Origin: Verrucomicrobia subdivision 6 bacterium
GTDB lineage: Bacteria; Verrucomicrobiota; Verrucomicrobiia; Methylacidiphilales; Verrucolacustridaceae
Direction: 5' to 3'
Length of the DNA stretch: 32,449 bases
Assembly (NCBI GenBank): GCA_947466515.1
Contig: CANIEM010000020.1
Coordinates: 1-32,449, forward strand
Part shown: positions 24,231-32,449 of the stretch, one piece after another
Layout: each line of letters starts with the position of its first letter
Numbering within the stretch: position 1 is the first letter of the stretch
Notes under the pieces: generated by a model
The model's database searches: none
What the model saw: only the letters and a program-made list of their open reading frames with translations
Told to the model about the DNA's origin: nothing
Translations under genes and position numbers: made by a program

Positions 24231-26273
24231 TCAGGCGGTTCTGATTATTTTACGTAGAAGATTTTCCAAATCACTTATCTTTTGCACTGGTTGCTGGCAG
24301 CACTGGCCCTCACATAAATACGCGGTCACCAGCTTAGCCTGCGTAGCTAAGCCCCGCACAAATTCGCTCGGGTGATCCTCCGTCGCCCAAGTGACTAGAA
24401 CATCAGGCCGATACACTTTTCCTATAGCCGCAGCCCAACTTTCCCTATCCAACTTCGGTCCCGCTAGCACCAACCGTGCCTGCCCCTCACTCACCCGTTG
24501 CAACGCCAACAGTCCATGAGGTACCGCCTGTGGCAATCTCCGCATCCGCTCACCCAGCCAATCCAGGATCCTCTTCGCCGCCTCCGTCCACTTCGGCTCA
24601 TCCGTTAATCTCCCTAACTCCGCCAAAGCCAAGGCCGCTACCGCATTTCCACTCGGCTCTGCTCCGTCATAATCATCCTTCATTCGAGCAATCAAACTGC
24701 CATCGACACTCGCCCACAAACCGCCCCCCTTCCTATCCTCAAAGGTTTCCAACATCTGCCCTGCCAAGACAACCGCCCTTTGCAAGTACCTTACCTCACA
24801 TGTGGCTTGGTGCAGATCAACCAGCGCCTGCAACATCCCCGAGTAATCCTCCAACAACCGAGCATCATCTACTTCCCCATTCCTCCACCGATGCCTCGGA
24901 GTTCCATCCTCCCGCACAAGATTCTCTTCCAGGAATCTCCAAATCTCCTCCGCCCTCTTGCCATACCTCTGCCCTCCACCCCACCTCGCCGCCCGCGCGT
25001 AACCCGAAATCGCCAGAGAGTTCCACGAGGCCAATACTTTGTCATCCTTGCTTGGCCGAATCCGATCCGCCCTTCGTTCCTCCAACTTTCTTCTCAAATC
25101 CTCTAATCGGTTCCTCTCTTCTAATCTTGGATTTCGTTTTCGCGCCAGCACATTCCAACCCTTTTCGGGCGCATGAGGATCCATAAAGGTTCCCTCCTCC
25201 GTCAATCCCCAGAGGTCCTCCGCTAACTTCATCTCCTCGACGGAGGCCAACTCCGCCACTTCCTTCTTCGTCCAAACATAAAACTTTCCCTCCGCACCCT
25301 CACTATCCGCATCCTCCGCCGAAGCCACCCCCCCTCCCTCCACCGCCAAGTCCCTTTCCAAATATCTGGCAATTCCCGCCACCACCTCCCCAGGCCACTC
25401 TGCCCCCGTGGCCACCCCCAACTCCGCATACAATCCCATCAACTGCGCATTGTCGTACAACATCTTTTCAAAATGCGGAACCGCCCACTCCCCATCCACC
25501 GCATACCGATGAAATCCTTCTCCCACCTGATCATATATTCCTCCCGACCTCATCGCCATCCCCGTATGCCGCACCATCTCTAATAATCTTTCATCCCGCT
25601 CAGCCCACCATCTTCGCAAAAGAAAAAGCGGTTGGCTCGGTCGAGGAAACTTGGGGGCCCCGCCGAAACCCCCGTTCTTCCGATCATACTCCCTAGCCAT
25701 TTCATCCGTTCCCGCCCGAAGAATCTTCTCCGCATCTCCGATCGCACCCCCCTGCGTCCCTTGCCCCAACCCACGAATTCTCGAAGTTAACTCCTCCGCC
25801 CACCCCACCACCTCTTCCCTTCGATCCCTCCAAGCCGCACCAATCTGCTGACAAACATCCGTAAATCCTGGTCGTCCATGACTTCCACCTGGTGGGTAGT
25901 ACGTCCCCCCATAAAACGGCTTCCCCTCAGGCGTAACCCAAATTGATAAAGGCCAACCCCCCTGTCCTGTCATCGCTTGCACCGCCGTCATATATACCCG
26001 ATCCACATCCGGCCTCTCCTCTCGATCCACTTTTACGGGAATAAAATGACGATTCAACACCTCCGCCACCGACTCACTTTCAAACGATTCTCGCTCCATC
26101 ACATGACACCAGTGACACGTGGAATATCCTATACTCAGAAACACTGGCTTGTTCTCCGCTTTCGCCTTCGCCCACACCTCCTCTCCCCACGGCATCCAAT
26201 CCACCGGATTCTGCGCGTGTTGCAATAAATACGGACTCACCTCCCCAGCTAGCCGATTCTTTTTCGTACTCAC
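24231..26273 (-). CDS. Thioredoxin-fold / six-hairpin glycosidase-like protein (YyaL, DUF255 family)
   Basis: A 680 aa protein of the family shared with B. subtilis YyaL and human spermatogenesis-associated protein 20. The N-terminal thioredoxin-like domain (about 1-165) has [21 protein letters not shown] and the CHWC motif (C53, C56) in [17 protein letters not shown], then [14 protein letters not shown] and [24 protein letters not shown]. The remainder is an alpha/alpha-barrel of the N-acylglucosamine 2-epimerase/cellobiose-epimerase type ([49 protein letters not shown]). The start is GTG 26273; the nearby ATG at 26277 is out of frame. The biochemical role of the family is not settled. It is convergent with the FGE-fusion gene. 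Confidence 0.9.
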   Translation of the reverse strand: MSTKKNRLAGEVSPYLLQHAQNPVDWMPWGEEVWAKAKAENKPVFLSIGYSTCHWCHVMERESFESESVAEVLNRHFIPVKVDREERPDVDRVYMTAVQAMTGQGGWPLSIWVTPEGKPFYGGTYYPPGGSHGRPGFTDVCQQIGAAWRDRREEVVGWAEELTSRIRGLGQGTQGGAIGDAEKILRAGTDEMAREYDRKNGGFGGAPKFPRPSQPLFLLRRWWAERDERLLEMVRHTGMAMRSGGIYDQVGEGFHRYAVDGEWAVPHFEKMLYDNAQLMGLYAELGVATGAEWPGEVVAGIARYLERDLAVEGGGVASAEDADSEGAEGKFYVWTKKEVAELASVEEMKLAEDLWGLTEEGTFMDPHAPEKGWNVLARKRNPRLEERNRLEDLRRKLEERRADRIRPSKDDKVLASWNSLAISGYARAARWGGGQRYGKRAEEIWRFLEENLVREDGTPRHRWRNGEVDDARLLEDYSGMLQALVDLHQATCEVRYLQRAVVLAGQMLETFEDRKGGGLWASVDGSLIARMKDDYDGAEPSGNAVAALALAELGRLTDEPKWTEAAKRILDWLGERMRRLPQAVPHGLLALQRVSEGQARLVLAGPKLDRESWAAAIGKVYRPDVLVTWATEDHPSEFVRGLATQAKLVTAYLCEGQCCQQPVQKISDLENLLRKIIRTA

Positions 26274-26359
26274 CCATCCACCCTAGACCCGCTTTATCAT
26301 TTTCGCACTCTCTCCCTCCAAGCACCTCTCACCTCCCTTAGCCTCGCTCTTATCGAAGA

Positions 26360-26980
26360 CTAAAAGGTAAATTCTTCTTGAGCATCCTCAACCACAGGTG
26401 GGGGTTCACCCGCTTTACAGAGATATTCATCGGCCACAGGCCGACATAAACCTGCCGATCCTTGCTCCAACCACGCCGCCCCATCCTCAGCAGTCAGAAT
26501 CACCGGCATGCGATTGTGCACCTCCCCCACCACTCCATTTGGAGTTGTTGTGATGATAGTGAAACTCTCCAAAGGTTCCCCTCCTCCCATCCATCGATCC
26601 CACAACCCAGCCATGAGAAACTCCTCCCCCCCAGGTCGCGTAAACTTCCATGGAACCTTTCGTGATCCGATCTTTTCCCACTCCCAAAAACCATCTGCCG
26701 GAACCAGACAACGCCTCTTTTGAAACGCCTCCTTGAAAGCTGGTTTTTCAAAAAGTGTCTCCGCTCGAGCATTCAAACACCGTACCCCCATAGTCACATC
26801 CTTCGCCCAAGAAGGCACCAATCCCCACCGCAAAGTCGACTCCTCGATCCCCTCCGCCCCCAGCCTCAACACCACCGCGCGATCCGTCGGTCGAATCAAG
26901 CCCTGGGAAGCAGATGAAATGACGATTCGACGCCGACCTACCTTGGCCTGACCTTTTGTCCTCGAATATCGACTACACAT
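26360..26980 (-). CDS. SRAP-family abasic-site processing protein (YedK/HMCES type)
   Basis: SRAP (SOS-response-associated peptidase) proteins form a covalent thiazolidine crosslink to abasic sites in single-stranded DNA. The 206 aa have the expected key residues: Cys2 (after Met removal the N-terminal nucleophile) in MCSRYS, Asn70 in LNARAET, Glu100 in DGFWEWEK and His155 in VHNRMPVIL, each five less than in E. coli YedK. LRWGLVPSWAK and CLVPADGFWEW are further family hallmarks. The start is ATG 26980 with AAGGAT upstream. It stands 86 nt upstream of the YyaL-type gene on the same strand. No LexA-box pattern was noticed. Confidence 0.93.
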   Translation of the reverse strand: MCSRYSRTKGQAKVGRRRIVISSASQGLIRPTDRAVVLRLGAEGIEESTLRWGLVPSWAKDVTMGVRCLNARAETLFEKPAFKEAFQKRRCLVPADGFWEWEKIGSRKVPWKFTRPGGEEFLMAGLWDRWMGGGEPLESFTIITTTPNGVVGEVHNRMPVILTAEDGAAWLEQGSAGLCRPVADEYLCKAGEPPPVVEDAQEEFTF

Positions 26981-27022
26981 ATCCTTGGCCTAGGGAACTT
27001 TCGTTCTTTTCCCATCAAAAAC

Positions 27023-27054
27023 AAAAAACCCCGAGAAGCCAAAGCCTCTCGGGG
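27023..27054 (-). terminator. Rho-independent terminator after the porin gene
   Basis: Reading the minus strand, CCCCGAGA (27054-27047) pairs perfectly with TCTCGGGG (27036-27029). The stem extends inward by a G-T pair and two G-C pairs to a 4-nt loop, and a run of six T (27028-27023) follows. It lies 20 nt past the porin stop and before the SRAP gene, so it separates the two transcription units. Confidence 0.9.
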
Positions 27055-27074
27055 TATCTTGCGATGAGCTTCCT

Positions 27075-28430
27075 TCAGAAGCTGTAGACTACTTCAGCCC
27101 CCGCATAGTGAGCGGGCCCATTCTGCCCTTCGGGTTGCGCCGCCCCACTCTGCACCTGATAAAGATTCGATCCCCAATCCAATCGGTATTCCGCCCGAAT
27201 CAGCAGATTGTCGATCACGTTGAAACCTGCCGTCAAAGTATACTCCCAAAGATTTACTCCTGTGACGTGCCGTGTAGGATTATTTGCCTCTGGCGTATTG
27301 TGAGTCGTGCTCGCTCCAACATAGCCAATGACTCCATCATTATTACTCCCTAAGTACTCACCACGACTACAAAGGCTAAACCAATCGTTAAACTGGTACT
27401 TCGCATAGGCTCCCGCCCCATACCAATGGGTATTGATGTTGGCCGGACCACTTTGAGCTGATCCGCTGAGATTTCCGAAGACCGTATTAAAAGCGAAGAG
27501 GAGCTTATCTTCGGCAAATTTCGGCGCCCAATTTCCCCAAGAATTATAAACAAGCATGTAAGCGGAAATATTTCCGTTGTTGGAGCGAGCAGGTTGGCTG
27601 GTGGATGTCAGACTGCTGTTCGTTGATCCGGTCGATGTGTTGTTGTCATATCCCGTGCTGTACTGAAAATTATTACTCCAGTTCGCATTTCCCCCGGGAG
27701 CCGTCACATCGAGGGAGGCTAACAAGGCCACCCCGTCCCCTGCATTCGGGTTCAGGGTAGTGTTGTTGTCACTATTCGATCCGTTGACCACCCCAAGTTT
27801 CCCATCCAGATAATCATCAAATTTATACGAGGACAAAACCCCCGTGTAGTAAAGGGGCATCACATTAAAAAGTATTCCGAACGTCGTGTTCATATTCGCA
27901 GGACGCTCCATTACCTCGTAACCCAAGGTGGAGACAAACTTGCCTACCTTAAAATCCCATCCGTTACCCACGGGAGCACGGATCGAGACATAGGCTTGCT
28001 CCAAAAAGAGGCTATTCGAGTTGTTGTTTGTATTATAGCCAGCGTTTGGACTCCGATTAAGGAAATAGGAAGCATCCTCTCCAATCATCACGTCAGTCCG
28101 GAATCCAGCTTGCGCTCTGTTTTCCGAGGTCATCGACTTCTCTAGAGCCAGTTTAACTGCATAAAGGTTAAAGTCGCCCCGTTGAGCCGTATCTGTGGCG
28201 TATCTTGTCGAAACCATCGAGTTATTTCCCGAGCCAGTAAAATTGTAGCTATAACCTGCATCAACATACCCACTCAACTTCACCCCTTTTTGAGCAGTCT
28301 CGACAAAGTTGTTCTGCACCATTTTTTTCGTGTCTTGCGCCGAAGCCTCGGGCGCGCTGTCTGCCCTAGAAAGGGAGATCGCGACCACCAAGGAAGTTAG
28401 GAGGAGTGCGGTGAGTTTTTGTATATTCAT
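27075..28430 (-). CDS. Outer-membrane beta-barrel porin (BBP2/OmpL-like)
   Basis: A 451 aa protein with a signal peptide (about 1-23, ending SLSRADS) and a short linker (DTKKMVQNNFVETAQKGVKLSG). A barrel of alternating amphipathic strands opens with YVDAGYSYNF. Segments RADVMIGEDASYF-like, LEQAYVSIRAPVGNGWDFKVGKFVSTLGYEVMERPANMN and YYTGVLSSYKFDDYLDGKLGVVNG are characteristic of the beta-barrel porin-2 (PF07642-type) family common in Verrucomicrobiota and Planctomycetota. The chain ends in Phe (VVYSF), as for BAM-inserted barrels. Substrate specificity is not evident. It stands 86 nt downstream of the giant TSP3 gene on the same strand and has its own strong terminator. The start ATG 28430 lacks a clear Shine-Dalgarno. 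Confidence 0.85.
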   Translation of the reverse strand: MNIQKLTALLLTSLVVAISLSRADSAPEASAQDTKKMVQNNFVETAQKGVKLSGYVDAGYSYNFTGSGNNSMVSTRYATDTAQRGDFNLYAVKLALEKSMTSENRAQAGFRTDVMIGEDASYFLNRSPNAGYNTNNNSNSLFLEQAYVSIRAPVGNGWDFKVGKFVSTLGYEVMERPANMNTTFGILFNVMPLYYTGVLSSYKFDDYLDGKLGVVNGSNSDNNTTLNPNAGDGVALLASLDVTAPGGNANWSNNFQYSTGYDNNTSTGSTNSSLTSTSQPARSNNGNISAYMLVYNSWGNWAPKFAEDKLLFAFNTVFGNLSGSAQSGPANINTHWYGAGAYAKYQFNDWFSLCSRGEYLGSNNDGVIGYVGASTTHNTPEANNPTRHVTGVNLWEYTLTAGFNVIDNLLIRAEYRLDWGSNLYQVQSGAAQPEGQNGPAHYAGAEVVYSF

Positions 28431-28474
28431 ACAATGAACAAAACAAAATTAAGCCACTCGGGTCGAGCAAAAAC

Positions 28475-28485
28475 CAATTACTTAT
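28475..28485 (-). promoter_or_regulatory. ATAAGTAATTG element upstream of the porin gene
   Basis: On the minus strand an 11-mer ATAAGTAATTG lies 45-55 nt before the porin start. The same 11-mer lies at 31282-31292 before the TSP3 protein gene. Next to this copy, CCCTA and TAGGG form a short hairpin over 8 nt (about 28487-28504). It could be a shared regulator or promoter element; chance is not excluded. Confidence 0.3.
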
Positions 28486-28516
28486 CCCCTATCCGGCACT
28501 AGGGCTCACCCAACAT

Positions 28517-31168
28517 CTACGGCGCGAGGGTCGCATTCAACCGCAGGAACTTCCTTCCGTCACCAGCGCGTGGCACGCTGAACTTTTTCTTCGTGAAACC
28601 TACCGGCACGCCAGCCTGTTCAATGCCCGTTGCATCTCCCACCACCTCCACCACCAATCCAGGTGTGGCGTAATCCAGCAGATTCGTCACCGCTTGACCG
28701 ACTACACTGAGTGCCGTGTCGTCCGTGCGAACAATTGCCGTGATCGAGAGGCTGGTACCGTCCAACGCTGAGGTGGGCTGAACGCCTTCAACGCTCAGGT
28801 TGATTGCCCCTCCGATTGCATACTTGGCCAAATTGGCTGCATCCAGCGTTGCCCCGCCGCTCCAAACAGCAAACGTGCTCCCCACAGGCGCGACCGCCAC
28901 CTCAATCGTGACTGTTGCCGTGGTGCTTCCCGTCCCGTTGGTCGCCGTCACCGTATAATCGGCTGAAGAGGCAGCCGCTGAAGGCGTTCCACTGATCACT
29001 CCCGAGGATATATCAAGGGAGAGTCCCAACGGCAGGGCTGGGCTGACCGAATAAGATGTCACTGTACCCGTCACCGAAGGATTCAGACTTGTGATCGCCG
29101 TACCCACCGTTCCGCTTGCCGATGAAGGCGTGTAGGATAGGGCGCTAGGCGGCAAGTCCCCTACTCGGGTCAAAGATGCACTGTTCAAAACCTCATCCAA
29201 CTCGAAAGCATATCTTCCTGGAGTAACGCTCGCCGTTGCATTGTTGCCTGCACCGAATACTCCACCTTGACCCCACTTGTCAGGACTACCCCAGCCTTGG
29301 GTCACTCCATTTCCAACGATTTTATACTCAACCGCACTGGCACTAGTAAAATCGTACAGCAACTTCCATTTGAAATTACCAACCAAGGCCATCGAGTTGC
29401 CGTTGCCTCCATTAGCATCCCAAGCAACCGGTGTGGTGTAGTTTCCTGGAACCGTCACACTGCCAAAGCGAGTGACAAAACCAGCTGCTGGCTCGTACAC
29501 GATCACTGTGCGTGTTTTTGTCACGGCCGGGTTGCCTGCCACATCTGTTGCGCTGTATGTAATCGTGTAGGTGCCCGCCACCGAGTTATCGACCGTGCCC
29601 GAGGAACTGACTGTGACGCTCGTGTCCACGTTGTCCGTGGCAGTGGCACCGGCGTCCGTATAAGGGGCATTCAAAGCGACACCAACCAAGGAGTCGCCAC
29701 TAAGAGTAATCACCGGCGCAAGCGCATCATTGGCCCGGGTCGGATCCGTGCTGGCACTGAACTCCGCCCCGTTGGTGATGCCGTCGCTGTCATCATCCGC
29801 CGCCTCGTCACCCGTCAATCCATAAGCCGCAGAGTAAGCGGCAAAGTCAGAAAATACCGTTCGGGCAAAACTGTAGGTCAAGGTATCGTGGTTGATTTTG
29901 AGCGTAAAGTAACCGGTGGCATTTACTGCGAGAGGAATATTATTATCGAAAGTTCCCGGCGCAAGTGTGCCCGGTGTGGTGGCCACTCCCCAGTTATTGA
30001 TCCAAGAGTTACCCAGAAACTTTAGATTAAAATTCCCAGAGGAACGGAAATTGTGACTCAAGGAATACTCAAACTCCTTCCCAGCATCCAAGGCCATAGT
30101 GTTCTCCGCCGTTGGCACATCACTAAATGAAGGCGTGAGGAAATCACCGGCAATCATCAAAGTGGCAAAATTCTTTTTTAGGGGGTTCGTCGCCCGCCCA
30201 AGGGAAGAAGTTCCGTTGACTTCGGCATCGTCATTATAACCATCGCCGTCAGTATCTTTTAGAAGAGGATTTGTGCCCAGCGCCGCTTCCTGAACATCGG
30301 TCAAACCATCATTATCGTCATCCGTGTCCGTATCATCCGGGATTCCATCCCCGTCGGTGTCGGTGTTGTCGACCGTCACCGTGATGGTCTGGGTTCCCGC
30401 CAATGTCTCGAAGTTAAGCCCCTGAAAGTTTCCCCATCCTCCCACGTCAGTAGTTTGAGTCGAGGGCAACGATCCCAAAGTCTGGTTGCCCATGTAGTTA
30501 ATGTCATTATTGATGATCAGCGCCATAAATTTCACCGTTTGGCCTGCTCCCGACGGCACTCCCAAGGAGGCAATATTAAGGGAAAGCTCAAAACCCTTGT
30601 CATGTGTGGCGACATCCGTGACATCGACCGAAGGATCTGCGGCTAAAACCATCACGGGCCCGCCCGAGGCGGTTCCACCGTTCAGACAATTTCCGATGTA
30701 ACTGCGACTTTGTGGCGAAGCTGGATTCAAAGGAAAAAGGGATGTCCAACCGGCCGACTGAATGTTGATTGCGTAATCCGGGGAAAATTCCGACTCAAAA
30801 GTCATACCATCCGTGGTGCTGGTGCCCAGATTATTCAACCTCCACTCCTCCCCGCCACCTGAGGAGAGATTGTTCACGATCTTGTTGGCCCCGCCACTTT
30901 TGGAATCGATAAAGATAAATACGGTGTTTCCGTTGGCTCGACCTGCGAGAAAAATATTCAAGGTTCCCCCATCCTGCTTGGCACTCAGGCTCGCTAAGGT
31001 GTTGCCTCCTCCCCAAGAGGAACTCAGAGTTTGTACCGATACAGGAGTTCCATAGTCCGCATCTCTCGTCCCGTCGACCGTGACCGCAGAGCGTGCACTG
31101 GAATTGAAAAACGGAGTCAGTCCAAGGGCCACGCAGAGAATTGCAAAACGATTGGGTACTATTTTCAT
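28517..31168 (-). CDS. Giant secreted modular protein with TSP3 calcium repeats, Ig-like domains and duplicated beta modules
   Basis: An 883 aa protein; signal peptide 1-27. Residues 29-260 form a beta-rich domain starting AVTVDGTRDADYG, with TVFIFIDSKSGG. Residues 268-330 are thrombospondin type-3-like calcium repeats (DTDGDGIPDDTDTDDDNDGLTD), with a second short one at 453-477. Residues about 335-437 and 564-668 are two related modules (see findings). Residues 485-558 are a DUF5011-type Ig-like fold (APVITLSGDSLVGVALNAPYTD). Residues 675-757 are a putative Ig domain (LPLGLSLDISSGVISGTPSA). The last 120 residues (FAVWSGGATLDAANLAKYAIGGA ... KFLRLNATLAP) look like a C-terminal sorting or binding domain of secreted verrucomicrobial proteins. 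No catalytic domain is visible, so it is probably an extracellular glycan-binding or structural protein. Confidence 0.75.
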   Translation of the reverse strand: MKIVPNRFAILCVALGLTPFFNSSARSAVTVDGTRDADYGTPVSVQTLSSSWGGGNTLASLSAKQDGGTLNIFLAGRANGNTVFIFIDSKSGGANKIVNNLSSGGGEEWRLNNLGTSTTDGMTFESEFSPDYAINIQSAGWTSLFPLNPASPQSRSYIGNCLNGGTASGGPVMVLAADPSVDVTDVATHDKGFELSLNIASLGVPSGAGQTVKFMALIINNDINYMGNQTLGSLPSTQTTDVGGWGNFQGLNFETLAGTQTITVTVDNTDTDGDGIPDDTDTDDDNDGLTDVQEAALGTNPLLKDTDGDGYNDDAEVNGTSSLGRATNPLKKNFATLMIAGDFLTPSFSDVPTAENTMALDAGKEFEYSLSHNFRSSGNFNLKFLGNSWINNWGVATTPGTLAPGTFDNNIPLAVNATGYFTLKINHDTLTYSFARTVFSDFAAYSAAYGLTGDEAADDDSDGITNGAEFSASTDPTRANDALAPVITLSGDSLVGVALNAPYTDAGATATDNVDTSVTVSSSGTVDNSVAGTYTITYSATDVAGNPAVTKTRTVIVYEPAAGFVTRFGSVTVPGNYTTPVAWDANGGNGNSMALVGNFKWKLLYDFTSASAVEYKIVGNGVTQGWGSPDKWGQGGVFGAGNNATASVTPGRYAFELDEVLNSASLTRVGDLPPSALSYTPSSASGTVGTAITSLNPSVTGTVTSYSVSPALPLGLSLDISSGVISGTPSAAASSADYTVTATNGTGSTTATVTIEVAVAPVGSTFAVWSGGATLDAANLAKYAIGGAINLSVEGVQPTSALDGTSLSITAIVRTDDTALSVVGQAVTNLLDYATPGLVVEVVGDATGIEQAGVPVGFTKKKFSVPRAGDGRKFLRLNATLAP

Positions 31169-31172
31169 CGAT

Positions 31173-31181
31173 TCACCTCCT
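31173..31181 (-). promoter_or_regulatory. Strong ribosome-binding site of the TSP3 protein gene
   Basis: AGGAGGTGA, complementary to the 16S 3' end over nine bases, lies 4 nt before the ATG at 31168. Most other genes in the window have weak or no Shine-Dalgarno, so this gene is set for high translation. The rest of the 230-nt gap up to 31398 is AT-rich and holds no gene that I can see. Confidence 0.8.
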
Positions 31182-31281
31182 CACAACTTAGGTAATTTGC
31201 CTTCATGTATTCAATAGTATTGCTTACGAGATAAAGATATGCAACTAGGACTACTTATGAACAGTTTTAGCCGCTCAATAT

Positions 31282-31292
31282 CAATTACTTAT
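31282..31292 (-). promoter_or_regulatory. ATAAGTAATTG element upstream of the TSP3 protein gene
   Basis: Second copy of the 11-mer, here 114-124 nt upstream of the start. Within 31250-31340 the hexamer ACTTAT or its complement occurs four times, which may mark a cluster of operator sites in this AT-rich spacer. Confidence 0.3.
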
Positions 31293-31398
31293 ACAATAGA
31301 ATAAGTCCCCTCCTTCCACCAGATTATCAACACTTATCTGAAATCACATATCTCCGCTAAACAAAAGGAGAGAAATACCAAAGATTCCTAGGAAATAC

Positions 31399-32007
31399 TC
31401 AGCGCCAGCTAAACACGTCGTCGCACGTCTTCGTGGCTTTTTTGTCCGGATCTTCCTGTGTGCCGTTCTTCCCTAAGCTCACGGCGATTACTGTGACTCG
31501 GATATTTTCTTGAGTGCCTGACGATCCATAATACTCCACTCCTCCCGACTCGTTCGTGTCCATCTTCACACTGTACTGCTTTCCCCAAGGATCCTGAAAG
31601 GTGCCGTCGGTCTTAGCACCCTCCAAAAAGCGAACCCCCTTCGGATTCATCGTCTGCCCCTCTTTTTGAACCGTCATATCTCCCGATAAAATTTTCATCA
31701 GATCCTTCGATTCTTGTTCCTGGGTCGGCGGACCGTACCACGAGCTATACTCATCAGCTGCCGAATCCATCTTGGACTTGGCTACAGGCCACTGCCCATA
31801 CTCCTGTTTGTAGGCTTTGACCGCAGCCACAATCGCCGTCAACTCCCCCTTCACCTTCGCCTTTTTTCCCGCCTCCATCGCCTTCGGAATCGCTACCGAC
31901 ATCAACCCCGCCAGCATTCCGATAATCGATATCACCACCAGCAACTCCACCAAGGTGAAACCCGCTTGGCCCGACCGTATTCCATTTTTTCTAAAAATTC
32001 TTTCCAT
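31399..32007 (-). CDS. Type II secretion pseudopilin, GspG-like
   Basis: A 202 aa prepilin-like protein. The class III leader is short and basic (MERIFRKNGIRSGQAG); prepilin peptidase would cut after Gly16, leaving Phe17 and Glu21 at the +5 position in FTLVELLVVISIIGMLAG. The mature part has the GspG layout: a hydrophobic N-terminal helix, AIPKAMEAGKKAKVKGELTAIVAAVKAYKQEYGQWP, then a DPWGKQY motif and the closing CDDVFSWR (compare the DI-x-SW end of GspG). It is longer than classical GspG, as is common in Verrucomicrobiota, where many such stand-alone pseudopilins occur. No other gsp gene is near. Start ATG 32007 with AGGAT 6 nt upstream. Confidence 0.88.
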   Translation of the reverse strand: MERIFRKNGIRSGQAGFTLVELLVVISIIGMLAGLMSVAIPKAMEAGKKAKVKGELTAIVAAVKAYKQEYGQWPVAKSKMDSAADEYSSWYGPPTQEQESKDLMKILSGDMTVQKEGQTMNPKGVRFLEGAKTDGTFQDPWGKQYSVKMDTNESGGVEYYGSSGTQENIRVTVIAVSLGKNGTQEDPDKKATKTCDDVFSWR

Positions 32008-32109
32008 AAATTGATCCTATCACTTTTCTCACTCCTCGCGATCAAATATTCCGACCCCTCTATCTCGCTCGCTCTTCCCGACAAATAATAGTAAAGAATT
32101 CCTGCCCCC

Positions 32110-32449
32110 ATGCCGCCCTCCCCCACACCTCCCATCCGAACCCCTCGCCCTACCCCTCCCACCGACCCCAAAAGTCAGAAAAAAAAGTGGCTCGCCCTCA
32201 CCGCCCTGCTCACCTCCACCCCTTTCCTCATCGCCATCGCCGTCCACCTCCTCGCACTCCTCGGCCTCGGTAGCATCGTCATCTTCAAAGGCGGAAATCC
32301 CCTCGCCATGTTTACCAGCGAAAATGTCGACTCGACCGACTCCGCCCCCGAATCCTCCGCCCCACCCTCGAATGAAGATGCACCCCCCGAAGATTCCGCC
32401 CCCGCCATGGCCGAAACCACCCCCACCGAAACCGATACCAGCACTGAAA
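32110..32449 (+). CDS. Membrane-anchored Pro/Thr-rich protein, N-terminal part (cut by window edge)
   Basis: Open frame from ATG 32110 to the window end (113 codons, no stop), divergent from the pseudopilin gene across 102 nt. The N-terminus is Pro/Thr-rich (MPPSPTPPIRTPRPTPP) and basic (SQKKKW). A strong transmembrane helix follows at about 27-60 (LALTALLTSTPFLIAIAVHLLALLGLGSIVIF), then a Pro/Ser/Glu/Asp-rich extracytoplasmic stretch. The design suggests a signal-anchored periplasmic protein whose folded domain lies beyond the window. I do not recognise the family. The composition partly reflects the C-rich strand, but the hydrophobic segment argues that it is a real gene. Confidence 0.6.
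   Translation, partial: MPPSPTPPIRTPRPTPPTDPKSQKKKWLALTALLTSTPFLIAIAVHLLALLGLGSIVIFKGGNPLAMFTSENVDSTDSAPESSAPPSNEDAPPEDSAPAMAETTPTETDTSTE

Noticed and set aside
31246-31306. Possible leader peptide starting MNSFSRS in the spacer before the TSP3 gene
   Set aside because: It is only 15 codons, on the opposite strand to the downstream gene, with no ribosome-binding site.
31324-31332. DnaA-box-like TTATCAACA
   Set aside because: It is a single imperfect copy with no cluster, dnaA/dnaN neighbour or AT-rich unwinding array; not an origin.
1-32449. tRNA, rRNA, CRISPR array, insertion sequence, prophage or known defence system
   Set aside because: Reading the spacers on both strands showed no cloverleaf, spaced repeat array, transposase or terminal inverted repeats, and no defence-type gene cluster.

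Overview
The window looks like a chromosomal segment of a didermic, LPS-making bacterium of the Verrucomicrobiota, probably near Opitutae. This rests on the LPS-assembly protein LptD, a PEP-CTERM sorting signal, a long GspG-type pseudopilin, a BBP2/OmpL-type porin, and very large secreted proteins with FN3 or TSP3 modules. No 16S rRNA or other phylogenetic marker is present, so the placement is an inference from protein style.

Layout. (1) Bases 1-6290, minus strand: lptD - ugd - purA - uppS - cdsA (cut by the window edge). The last four genes overlap or almost touch and form an envelope/nucleotide operon. (2) 6392-7369: nadA, divergent from a secreted C39-like cysteine peptidase (7405-8664). 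A 47-codon membrane mini-ORF (8709-8852) and a PEP-CTERM protein (9011-9898) follow on the plus strand. (3) 10062-13655: a giant secreted GH57-like protein with two FN3 domains, transcribed away from nrdR across an AT-rich, palindrome-rich spacer. (4) 13832-15584: nrdR - unknown 186 aa protein - HIT protein - SMR-like 4-TM protein. (5) 15581-20115, minus strand: AsmA-like protein - nfo - argA. (6) 20165-24174, plus strand: glycyl-tRNA synthetase - larB - a receiver/pseudokinase/TM/FGE-fold fusion. (7) 24231-26980, minus strand: YyaL-type thioredoxin-fold protein and an SRAP protein. (8) 27075-32007, minus strand: porin, a giant modular TSP3/Ig protein and a GspG-like pseudopilin. (9) The start of a proline/threonine-rich membrane protein runs off the right edge.

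How the genes fit together. Much of the window is housekeeping: NAD, purine, arginine, translation, DNA repair and envelope biogenesis. Lipid and cell-wall precursor genes (cdsA, uppS), UDP-sugar supply (ugd) and LPS export (lptD) sit together. The accessory part is extracellular: PEP-CTERM protein, GH57-like glucan enzyme, modular binding protein, porin and pseudopilin. I infer a link to polysaccharide handling at the cell surface, but no complete PUL, exosortase or secretion operon is present.

I saw no tRNA, rRNA, CRISPR array, insertion sequence, phage gene or recognisable defence system. The strongest candidates for something undescribed are the receiver-pseudokinase-TM-FGE fusion (22330-24174), the modular protein with an internally duplicated beta module (28517-31168), and a near-identical 17-18 bp element upstream of two distant secreted-protein genes. 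The plus strand is strongly C-rich over G in genes of both orientations, which creates many long spurious ORFs.
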